Origin: Symbiodinium natans
Lineage: Eukaryota; Sar; Dinophyceae; Suessiales; Symbiodiniaceae
NCBI GenBank assembly: GCA_905221605.1
Contig: CAJNDS010001269.1
Coordinates: 188,001 to 252,000 of the forward strand
Direction: 5' to 3'
DNA: 64,000 bases
Part shown: piece by piece, positions 55,936-64,000 of the stretch
Position numbering within the stretch: the first letter of the stretch is position 1
Layout of the letters: every line of letters begins with the position of its first letter
Program-made: the position numbers and the translations under genes
The notes under the pieces: model-generated
Database searches by the model: none
The model's input: only the letters and a program-made list of their open reading frames with translations
What the model was told of the DNA's origin: nothing

Positions 55936-56650
55936 TAGGGTTGACCGCTTACGGTTCGTTTGGGAGGCTCGTCCACTTACTCAGCAGACCATAAGCCGCA
56001 GAAAGCCCACTACAGATACATTGCTAGATAGGGGACGAGTGCTTCAACAGCGTCCAGCCCATCGCGAGATCTTTGTCTTGGTCTACAGGGAGCCGCCCAA
56101 GATTTCCGAACGTTCGATATGGCCTCTGCAACAGTGGGGTCTGGTATTCACAAGCCAAAAGATAATTTGTTAAGGCTGTTCATGGCCCCTGCAAGGGAAC
56201 TGTCCTCCCTAAACCTGAAAATACAACTTCAAGTGACAACCTTGGTTGGTGCTGCCGCCTCTTGCGGGAGGCTGCCGCTGGGCGGGCTGCCTAGGGTTAA
56301 GAGCTTTAGGGGTGTTTCTGGAAGGTCTTGGAGACCGATAGGTCCACAAAGGCCTTAGTGACCCCACCTCCCAAGGCAGAACAAATACAAGAAGAGCATG
56401 CGGACATGCTTTCGTGTGTTGTGTTGCTGGGAGGTGGGGGGGGAGTCCTGGCTGCCTGCATGTAACTGAAACCCTCGTTAAGCCAAAAACCCGAACCTAA
56501 ATGTAACCACGAAGGCAACTCTTTGAGTAGCAGCTCCAAAACCTAAACCTTCGTTTATGCACGGCCCTGCACCTGTAGGCTTATCTAAAGTGACAATCAG
56601 GGCATCTCCAAATGGTCAAGTCCTGTGCAAGGGCCTTACCAGTGACCACC
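55936..56650. other. Mostly unique sequence, one weak exon candidate
   Basis: The plus frame over 55985-56110 reads ISRRKPTTDTLLDRGRVLQQ followed by REIFVLVYREPPKISE, which is protein-like, but no borders or partners are evident. The rest shows nothing recognisable. Confidence 0.4.
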
Positions 56651-56787
56651 TAATATAGGGGCCTGAACAAGTAGAATAGGGTTTTGGGGGTTAGTATAGT
56701 ATAATTACGAAGGGACCATAAGGGAACATCATCAGCAATTATTCCGACCCCTAGACTTTTATTAGTAATTATTCCGACCCCTATATT
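56651..56787. mobile_element. MITE-like element, family 2, copy 2
   Basis: The left end TAATATAGGGGCCTGAA and right end TTCCGACCCCTATATTA pair at 15 of 17 positions. The left part matches 13728-13770, including the GGGTTTTGGGG(G)TTAG stretch. The right end is duplicated internally (ATTATTCCGACCCCTA at about 56739 and 56770). Confidence 0.65.
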
Positions 56788-56789
56788 AA

Positions 56790-56859
56790 CTAAACCCTAA
56801 ACCCTAAACCCTAAACCCTAAACCCTAAACCCTAAACCCTAAACCCTAAACCCTAAACC
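56790..56859 (-). repeat. CCCTAAA array (left member of an outward-facing pair)
   Basis: About ten perfect CCCTAAA units starting 3 bp after the family 2 element. Confidence 0.97.
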
Positions 56860-56970
56860 TTATATTAGACTTGAAATGCGCCGTTTCTTCATCCAGGCCA
56901 CTGACCAGTGTCTCCCCGGAGCGGGCAACCGCCTGGCCCATCTTGCCTCCCACGCCGCGCGGCACTGAGT

Positions 56971-57110
56971 AGGGTTTAGGGTTTAGGGTTTAGGGTTTAG
57001 GGTTTAGGGTTTAGGGTTTAGGGTTTAGGGTTTAGGGTTTAGGGTTTAGGGTTTAGGGTTTAGGGTTTAGGGTTTGGGGTTTGGGGTTTGGGGTTTAGGG
57101 TTTGGGGGTG
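56971..57110 (+). repeat. TTTAGGG array (right member of an outward-facing pair)
   Basis: About twenty units: sixteen or so perfect TTTAGGG, then TTTGGGG variants. It is separated from the CCCTAAA array at 56790-56859 by only 111 bp of unique sequence. Confidence 0.97.
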
Positions 57111-57408
57111 ACTGAGTTTACTTTTGCCTAGGAGAATTGTATTTAACAAATGAATACAAAAGGCAAACACTGTATGAAACACACACACACACCTAGGCGG
57201 AATTGGATGGTTCGTGAAGTGCACCGTTTATGGCATCCAGAGAGAGATGGGGCTACGCACTTACATGAATCCCCCACAGTACTCCAAATAGGCGGGCATG
57301 TCGGCGATTGCTGTGGATTCTTTGGAGGTTTGTGTAACCCTGTAAGCACCCAATCCTGTACTTATAAGCCTAAATCCTTTGGTCCCCACAAGCCCAGCAA
57401 ACCACCAT

Positions 57409-57511
57409 ACTTGAAGGTTCAGGGGTAGTTCTAAGTGGGGTTATAAGTACGGTATCTAGAATAGCTGGTAGTAACGTTACCCTACTTGCAACTACCCATG
57501 AACCTTCAAGT
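57409..57511. mobile_element. MITE-like element, family 1, copy B
   Basis: Left terminus ACTTGAAGGTTCAGGGGTAG plus TT, right terminus AACTACCCATGAACCTTCAA plus GT. The 22-bp ends pair at 21 positions. No coding sequence. Confidence 0.7.
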
Positions 57512-57540
57512 AAGCACTACAGGCCCTATATATATGCCCT

Positions 57541-57671
57541 ACTTGAAAGTTCATGGGTAGTAAAACGTAAGGTTGCAAGTACCCGATAAGGGCAATAACC
57601 CCTCATAACTCTGGTTACCCTACTCAATAGCCACAATAGCCACATTAACAACTACCCATGAACCTCCAAGT
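57541..57671. mobile_element. MITE-like element, family 1, copy C
   Basis: Begins ACTTGAAAGTTCATGGGTAG and ends CTACCCATGAACCTCCAAGT. Its interior contains TTGCAAGTACCCGATAAG, the inverted counterpart of the interior of copy A at 25475-25596. It lies 29 bp from copy B, forming a nested or tandem pair. Confidence 0.7.
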
Positions 57672-57679
57672 AAATCCTC

Positions 57680-57963
57680 AACCCCGAAACCCTAAACCCT
57701 AAACCCTAAACCCTCAACCCTAACCCCGAAGCCCCAGAACTGCCTGAGGTGTTTCGCCCCAGCAGGCGTGGGCCCTGGGGGCTCGATGCGTCGGCTGCGT
57801 CGGGGGAATCCAGGTCCTTGACCAGCAGCTCCTGTCATAAGGAACCAGGAAAATGAAGGTTTTAGGGTTTAGGGTTTAGAGGTTTAGGGTTTAGGGGTTT
57901 AGGTTTAGAGGTTTAGGGGAAAGGGTTTAGGGTTTAGGGGAAAGGGTTTAGGGTTTAGGGTTT
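57680..57963. repeat. CCCTAAA then TTTAGGG arrays
   Basis: CCCTAAA-type repeats at 57683-57730 and TTTAGGG-type repeats with TTTAGAGG and GGAAAGGG variants at 57858-57963, around 125 bp of unique sequence. Confidence 0.9.
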
Positions 57964-59434
57964 ATTCTCTTGGGTGAATATGGGTCCTTACGCATCCTTA
58001 CGCCCCCATCCCTCCCACGCTCCGTTACACACCCCACCTACTTCTTGGCGTGCCACAGTATAGGTATGATTGAAGGGATTACAGTCTTTTTTGGGCCATC
58101 ACGGGTTTACAGGGTTCAGCCCCCGAAACCTGATCTCGACGCTACCAAGCTATGGAGCACAGGGATGCAGTTCCTTCTCATGGGGGGTGGTATGTCACAA
58201 ACCATCAAATTTACTACTGCGCCACAAAGAAAAATAATTGGGGCGACAATCGGCCTATAAACTACCACACACAGGTCCTAAACACGCCCCCTAACATCCC
58301 ATGTACGAAGACCTGCACACGTTCGAACCCGCATTCCCTGCCTAAGGTTTCTGGTTAGGGTTTAGGGGTGAGAACACAATAGACGCTAAAACCGTCGTAT
58401 GTTTCCTCTCCTCCTCCTCTTTGCGAGCTACCTTGGGCACGTTGTAGACGATGTGGCCTGAGAAGGTTCATGGCTTCCCGAAGACTCAATGAATCCTAGA
58501 AGGTTGTGAGGTTGAGAGGGTTTAGGAAACTTAGGGTACATGCCTTTAGTAGGGATTCAAGAATCATAGGGATACGGGGGGTTGTTGATGTTTCAGCTGG
58601 TCCCTAGATTAAAAACAAAAGCAAGAGCTTTCCTAGTGTCGGCAATTTGCAGTAAGGGGTTTGAGGCTTGGGTTTCAGGGGTTTGGGGTTTCAGAAACCC
58701 GCCCCTCAACATCAAAAACCCACGCCCAAAACGCTACAGTGTGCACCGCCCAAGGCTCTGTTTGGCAAGGTGCACTTGTTGTACTCAATCAGAAGGGGCG
58801 CCTGCACTGTGACACAGAGGCTGGGGCCCTGAATATGGTCCCATACCGTCTCTAAAGGGTCCAACCATATGCTTCTAGCATCTATACGGGGCATATAAGG
58901 GCTGCCCCTTTTAAGGGCCCATACTAAGGGACCATGTAACTACCCTTGGAGGTGGGTTGAAGGCTTAGGGATACCCAAAAATATACTAATCGAATCAATC
59001 ATGTTAGAAAGACCCCCACCCCCCCACAAAAAAAGGACCCCTGATTTTGTTTGTGAAGCCCTCATGTCGGGGTATCTTGGCAAATCTTGGCATCTTCGGC
59101 TTTTTTCGTGCGTGGGATGTTCAGGTCTGGAAAATGATTGCGGGCTCTCTTTGCAAAGTAAGCGTTGTGGGTTTCAAATCGCAAGCCAAGCATCAGCGTT
59201 GAATACAAATATCCCCGGATGTACCTGCTTGCTACCCTGAACCCTAAACCCGAACCCCTTCCCCCCCCCACCCCCCCGCCCCCAAATCGTGGAGGGTTTG
59301 ATGTTGACGGTTGGGGGAGTTCGGGGTTTCGGGCCGCTCAGGCGCCGACCCTTGCTGGCTTGTCTGCTTTTGCCTCTCCTCGCGCCTGGGCTGGCGCATC
59401 CTGGACAAGCAGGAAGATTTTGGCCCATTACCGC
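57964..59434. other. Mostly unique sequence without a supported gene
   Basis: Several overlapping ORFs of 60-96 codons occur (57970-58260, 58582-58812, 59001-59240, 59062-59271 minus, 59174-59428 minus). None shows a clear domain. Some may be stray exons, such as the minus frame FAKRARNHFPDLNIPRTKKA at about 59080-59160. C-rich tracts lie at 59257-59282. Confidence 0.45.
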
Positions 59435-60160
59435 ATGTGAAGGGTTTAGGGTTTAGGGTTTAGGGTTTAGGGTTTAGGGTTTAGGGCTTATATGGCTTAG
59501 GGCCTAGGGCTTCGGGCTTAGGGATGAAGATCCTCTTCGGGTACCAAACTGACATGAGCGCTTCGGGGCTCTGGATGTTTTGTGGCTTCGTGCAGGTATA
59601 GAGCCGTATCTACCTTCCGGAAGCACCAACTGCAGGATAGCCAACGAAGGCACTCACTTCCCTAAAACATGGCCTTTGTTATTTAATTTTTTTTTGGGGG
59701 GGGGTTACTACAGAAGGAGGCCTCTCATATTTAGGGTACTCAAACAGGGACCACAATTTTGAGAACTGACCGTGCCAGGGTTTCAGAGAGATGGATCGCT
59801 ACCTGGCAGCTCAGCACATTCCGGTGCTGTTTAAGGTTTAGGGTGTAGGGCTTAGGGTTTAGGGTTTAGGGACCCTGAAAGTACCCACTCCGAACGACTT
59901 CAATCCCAAACAAGCATCGGAGTACTACCGCACATCCTTTCGCTAGGCACCCCCGTTAGGAGAAACAAAGGGTATTTCCCTTTTGGGCACAATTGGGTTT
60001 ATAATTTAGAAGGGCGTCCTACCAAGAGCGACCTTTCTAGGAATAAGGGAAGTCCTAGATAGCGAACTCAAAGAGTAGTCGCTTCCCCGATACCCTAGAC
60101 TCAAGAGCACCGACTCCTCGGTGAGGCGCTTGCGCAGGGCAGAACACCTTGAAAGATCCG
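59435..60160. other. Short TTTAGGG array followed by unique sequence
   Basis: TTTAGGG occurs at 59440-59490 and again at 59830-59870. The rest is unique, with short imperfect inverted repeats near 59965-60030. No gene was seen. Confidence 0.6.
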
Positions 60161-60380
60161 ATTAGGGTTTAGGGTTTAGGGTTTAGGCTTTAGGGTTTAG
60201 GGTTTAGGGTTTAGGGTTTAGGGTTTAGGGTTTAGGGTTTAGGTAGGGTTTAGGGTCTAGGGTCTAGGGTCTAGGGTCTAGGGTCTAGGGTCTAGGGTTT
60301 AGGGTTTAGGGTTTAGGGTTTAGGGTTTAGGGTTTAGGGTTCAGGGGTTTGGGGTTTGGGGTTTGGGGTTTAGGGTTTAG
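60161..60380 (+). repeat. TTTAGGG array with an amplified TCTAGGG block
   Basis: About 28 heptamers. In the centre (about 60250-60296) six or seven consecutive units are TCTAGGG, flanked by TTTAGGG on both sides, with TTTGGGG at the 3' end. Confidence 0.95.
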
Positions 60381-61677
60381 GGTTCAGGGTTCAGGGAGTG
60401 AAGGGTGCAGGGGTTCAGGGTTCGGAGTGAAGGTGTGTGTTCGGCACCAAAGAAAGATCAGCAAACGATCTGCACATAAAGGAAGAACAAGCACGTCCAC
60501 GACTCAAGGCCGATCTGGCTTGATGGTTTAAATGGATTTCGGGCGCGACGAATTGAGCATGCACAGGCATGTTCAGGGTTCTCGGATTTAGAGCTGAGGC
60601 GCCAGTCAAGGGAGTTGGGCGAGCGAATGTGCACGCTGATGCAGTTCTCCTGGGGCCCAGGGGCGCGCTCAGGTCAGACTGTGTCACGGCGTCCAAAGCT
60701 TCTCATTCCCTGGCCCCTTAGAGCCAAGCGAGGCGTTTGAAGCTAAGTCCTCGCCTTGGGCCCCTCATGTCGCCCTAACCCCAAACCCTAAGCCCTAAAC
60801 CCTAAACCCTAAACGCTAAACCCTAAACCCTAAACCCTAAACCTCAAACCCAAACCCCAAACCCGAAACCCTAAACCCTAAACCCGAAATCCCAATCCTA
60901 AGATCCGAAACCGTCCACTCACGGAGGCTCCTCTGGGGCTGATGTCAACGTGAAAGGATGCCACTCTCCCTTCCATCCCAGCAGGATGTACTGGCCAGCC
61001 TCGGGCGGGGAATTCAGTCTGAAACTCCCCTTACCCTACATGGGTTTAGGGCTTAGGGTTTAGGGTTTAGGGTTTAGGGTTTAGGGCTAGGCTAAACCAT
61101 CAACCCCCCCCCCCCCCCCCCCCCGAAAATCTGCAGGCGGTGAATGTCCCAGTTCCCAATGTCCCAAGATACAAGATATTCGAGCGCTTAAGAAGGCTTG
61201 TTTGATTGCGCTCGGAGTTTGTTCTGGCTTTAAGATTTATGAGGGTTGAAGGGTGGAGGGATGGCAAGCCCAGCCTGATAGGCGAAGCCCTGTGGCAGCT
61301 CGAATGTCAAGCCGATGACATCTCCTCAGGCGGGCTCGTTTGAGTTCATATGGCATGCAGGGCGCTTCCTCTAGGGTTCAGCACTGGGTGTTGAGGGGTT
61401 GAGGGTTTAGGGTTAAGGGTTTAGATTTAGGGGTTAGGGTTTAAGGTGGAAGGTGCCCTTGCTTGTTGCGATTTCGATAGACGAGCCTGAGAAGCTAACA
61501 GCTTAGAGACACGGGACTTCTTGGGCTCCGTGTTTAGCTCGGGGCTCGGGGATGTGGGTTTGGGGGTTTGGCGTTGGACGGACTTGGAGCCTCATTGGCT
61601 TTCGTACGGTTTAGAGACTAATAGGGTTCAAGATAGGTGAAAGGAGAGCTGTGGGATGAACATTTTGAGACGTTTTG
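60381..61677. other. Intergenic sequence with repeat arrays
   Basis: CCCTAAA-type array at 60775-60895, TTTAGGG at 61040-61085, poly-C at 61104-61124. Unique stretches at 60420-60770 and 61130-61670 hold no gene I can support; the minus ORF at 60415-60696 is unconvincing. Confidence 0.55.
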
Positions 61678-61820
61678 TATATGTATATATATATATATAT
61701 TTATGTATATATATATATATATATCTGCACATCTTTCTTTTCATCCAGAAATCAAAAAAGAATAAATATAAATGTAAGTATAAATAAATACATAACATAA
61801 GTGTATATATATATATATAT
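61678..61820. repeat. AT island bounded by (TA)n tracts
   Basis: TA tracts at 61680-61725 and 61803-61820 bound AAATAAATATAAATG-like low complexity. Same class as 945-1186. Confidence 0.85.
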
Positions 61821-61929
61821 GTGTATGGTTGACGCGCCCTGCGACCCACATCTCCCCCTGATGTTGCAGCCGGCGTGGCTGGGCAGCAGCTTCACACTCC
61901 TCAGCGACAGGTACCTGGGCTTTGAATTC

Positions 61930-62060
61930 GGGGCTTAGGGTTTTGGGTTTTTGGGTTAGGGTTCAGGGCTTGGGGTTTAGGGTTTAGGGTTTGGGGTTTA
62001 GGGTTTTGGGGTTTAGGGTTTAGGGTTTGGGGTTTAGGGTTTTGGGTTTTGGGTTAGGGT
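61930..62060 (+). repeat. Degenerate TTTAGGG/TTTGGGG array
   Basis: About seventeen heptamers of mixed TTTAGGG, TTTGGGG and TTTTGGG forms. Confidence 0.9.
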
Positions 62061-62849
62061 CTACATCTCAATAGTGAAGAGTTGCGAGCTCTTTCGAGGA
62101 ATCCGGTTTTGCCCGGCGCAGACCCTAACATGCCCAAACAGTGGTAAGACTACTGCAAGAGCACTCCAAAACCAATCCAAGATCACTTCACAAGGACCCC
62201 CCCAAGAGCACTCCAAGCCCACTTCAACAGGGTTTAGGGCTTAGAGGGTTTGGGCTGCAGGGGACCGAGGGAGGGGGAGCGCCATTTCGGAACACGGAGG
62301 AGGTGAAACCATCCACGGGCCACGGAACCAGGAGCGTGCGTCCCAAGCCCTCAAAATCGTGCAGGTGGGCGAGGGCGCGTTTTCGAGCAAGGGGGCGGGG
62401 GGGGGGGGGCGATGCGGACGGAAGCGCGATTTGTCAACATGATTGGGAATTTCTTGCGATGGAAGCCGCGACCACGCTCGCGGCTAATTGTGGCCAGAGC
62501 GCTTCGAACCCAAAGCAAGCGCCTCAGCCACGCGACCGGCCTCGCGTGACGCCCGGCCACTTGCAAGCCTGTTTGCCCTCAAATGTGGGAGGGGGTTATT
62601 CTACACGAGCCATGAAATAAGGGTCATTTGAAAGGGGAATCCGTACCACAAGGGAACCTCTGCCTGCTGGAACTTTTCGGGGAGAGGGTGGTATGTTGAA
62701 CGGCTACCATACATGGACTTGCCCCAACTGCCTGGTTCTTAGTAGAGAATCAGGGAATTAGGCACCTTACATACCCCTACGTATACCCTTTAAAGATTAT
62801 ATTAGGGCACCCCATTCGCACATTCCCTACGAAGAACGCGCAAGCCCAC
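62061..62849. other. Unique sequence, possible minus-strand exon
   Basis: The minus frame over 62351-62566 (LLWVRSALATISRERGRGFH) could be another exon of the minus-strand gene at 62850-63779, but a plus ORF (62141-62620) covers the same bases. A poly-G tract lies at 62397-62409. Confidence 0.4.
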
Positions 62850-63779
62850 CTAAGCTGCGACGGAGTTGCAAAGCCTGGTGGTTGGCCAGCAGTAGGCGGT
62901 CCACGATCACAAAGAGTGTCGGGAAGAAAAACCTGGTGCCCCCCCGCCCCATGCGGTAGTTTTGATAGATTCCAGATTACCAGATTACACCTGCGACACC
63001 AGTTCTCCACAATGGATGTTTACGTAGCCTGACCAGAAACCCTAAACCCTAAACGCCAAACCCTAAACCCTGAACCCTAAACCCTACAGCCTTAGCCGCG
63101 ATCCCAGGTAAAGTCCTTACGGATAGGAAGGGACCCTTGGCAACAAAAGGCATGGGGATGCGCATGGAGACACTTGTGCTACTATGGAAGTATAGTTTAG
63201 GCAGAGTTTCCTATTGTATTTAATGCTTAAACCCATGCTCAAGAGAGTCTCTTCTTGATTCAACAGCCGTACTGCAGTTGCCCATAAAGTACCACCAAGG
63301 TAATCCCTAAACCCTAAACTGTAACCCAAAACCCTAAACCAATGTGGCAGTTAAGATAGGGGATCGCACGTTGGCAGCGCGAACCCAAAATTAGGGGCCT
63401 GAGCACTGTGGGCAGGTGTACCGTGTACATATTTGATGCATGCATTGCATGTATGTATGCATACCCTTAATGCAAGGAAGCGTGCCTTAGCCGTCAGGCT
63501 TATTTCCCCTTGTTTCGCGTATACAGGTTGACTCGCAGGTTGACTGTGGTGCGCATTGCACCAAGTACCTTCTAAGACATCCTGAAAACCCCGATTTGGG
63601 GTACACTTAGGCCCTTATAAGGCTTAAGACCCTGGAGGTTTAAGGCCCTTAAGGCTTAAGGCCCTTGAAACGGTAGAGCCTCAACTTGCAGCTCGAGGTA
63701 CCAGATCCACAGTCGAGCAGGTGCGTGGACGAGGAGCAGGACATAGACCAGCTTCCACGACATGTGAATGCGCCAGAAC
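62850..63779 (-). CDS. Two minus-strand exons of a membrane protein; glucan-synthase-like possible
   Basis: Exon a (63779 down to about 63699) follows acceptor ACCCTAACCAG|G and reads FWRIHMSWKLVYVLLLVHAP followed by ARLWIW. Exon b (62932 down to 62850) follows GGCACCAG|G and reads FFFPTLFVIVDRLLLANHQA then LQLRRSL. They join in phase through a GT-AG intron (donor TCTG|GTACCT) that contains a CCCTAAA array (63038-63088). The joined peptide has two hydrophobic segments separated by aromatic and basic residues. That spacing, and the FWR-I opening, recall the membrane region after the FKS1 domain of callose (1,3-beta-glucan) synthases, a family present in dinoflagellates. This is a weak, memory-based resemblance. 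The gene is partial at both ends. Confidence 0.35.
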
Positions 63780-64000
63780 CTGGTTAGGGTTTCGAATTCA
63801 GTACCGCTGTGTAGCATATCGCTTGGGTTCCGAATTCCACATAGTACCAGAAGTGGGTTCTGGGAACTCGGTCCTGGCATCGATAATGCATGTGGAGCAC
63901 GGAGTAAAAACCACCCCAAAACCTAAACCCTATACCCTATCCCCTAAACCCTTAACCCTTACCCTTGGCCCTGGCGGAGATGCTCCAAAAGGCCCCGAAC
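63780..64000. other. Window edge, degenerate CCCTAAA repeats
   Basis: The sequence upstream of the minus-strand exon contains GAAACCCTAACC and ends in CCCTAAA-type repeats at 63918-63965. A further minus-strand exon may lie beyond the window. Confidence 0.5.

Noticed and set aside
1-64000. CRISPR array or bacterial/phage DNA
   Set aside because: The regular repeats are telomere-like heptamers without unique spacers of constant length, and genes are intron-split with no operons or Shine-Dalgarno sites.
1-64000. Eimeria-type apicomplexan origin
   Set aside because: Dispersed AGGGTTT repeats would fit, but the CAG/poly-Q repeats typical of Eimeria are absent and the splice sites fit a dinoflagellate better. 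It is not fully excluded.
1-64000. Dinoflagellate spliced-leader relics (CCGTAGCCATTTTGGCTCAAG-type)
   Set aside because: None was noticed on either strand by eye. A motif search allowing mismatches would be decisive.

Overview
ORGANISM. The window looks like nuclear DNA of a dinoflagellate, by inference. (i) The plant/alveolate telomere heptamer TTTAGGG (CCCTAAA on the other strand) occurs in several dozen arrays and hundreds of degenerate copies throughout the window. (ii) Protein-coding sequence is cut into many short exons by short introns (about 50-200 bp). Hand-spliced models repeatedly show a G right after the acceptor (AG|G) and a mix of GT, GC and apparently GA donors, which is the splice-site pattern reported for dinoflagellates. 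(iii) The best gene models lie close together on one strand. No 22-nt dinoflagellate spliced leader, rRNA, tRNA or reverse-transcriptase ORF was recognised by eye. An apicomplexan such as Eimeria also has dispersed AGGGTTT repeats, but its characteristic CAG/poly-Q repeats are absent here.

LAYOUT. 1-32.8 kb is almost entirely non-genic. It is a mosaic of telomere-like arrays in both orientations, poly-C/G tracts, AT microsatellite islands, a CA/CG block, an (AACAAG)n block joined to a C-rich block, and several short inverted-repeat (MITE-like or foldback) elements. Only a few isolated exon-like ORFs occur. 29.9-31.5 kb is compositionally different (AT-rich, nearly free of heptamers) and ends in a large inverted repeat. 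32.8-53.7 kb is the gene-rich part: a run of plus-strand, intron-rich genes with one minus-strand coiled-coil ORF inside it. 53.7-62.8 kb returns to the repeat mosaic. 62.8-63.8 kb carries two minus-strand exons of a membrane protein.

GENES. By hand-splicing on phase I could join a 5'-partial lysine/acid-rich gene (36.07-37.33 kb), a charged probably nuclear protein (39.86-41.19 kb), a complete nine-exon 411-residue model (41.80-43.70 kb), a 3' partial model (43.78-44.50 kb), a nine-exon 379-residue model containing a 2.6-kb satellite-filled intron (45.12-49.42 kb), a two-exon 161-residue model (49.49-50.10 kb) and a long multi-exon gene (50.62-53.65 kb). None matches a family I recognise, so no pathway is assigned. 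The most striking feature is that telomere-like arrays sit inside introns, and in one case the array itself supplies both splice sites.

LIMITS. All splice models are manual and unsupported by transcripts. Competing open frames exist in several exons. Repeat edges are accurate to about 5-10 bp.
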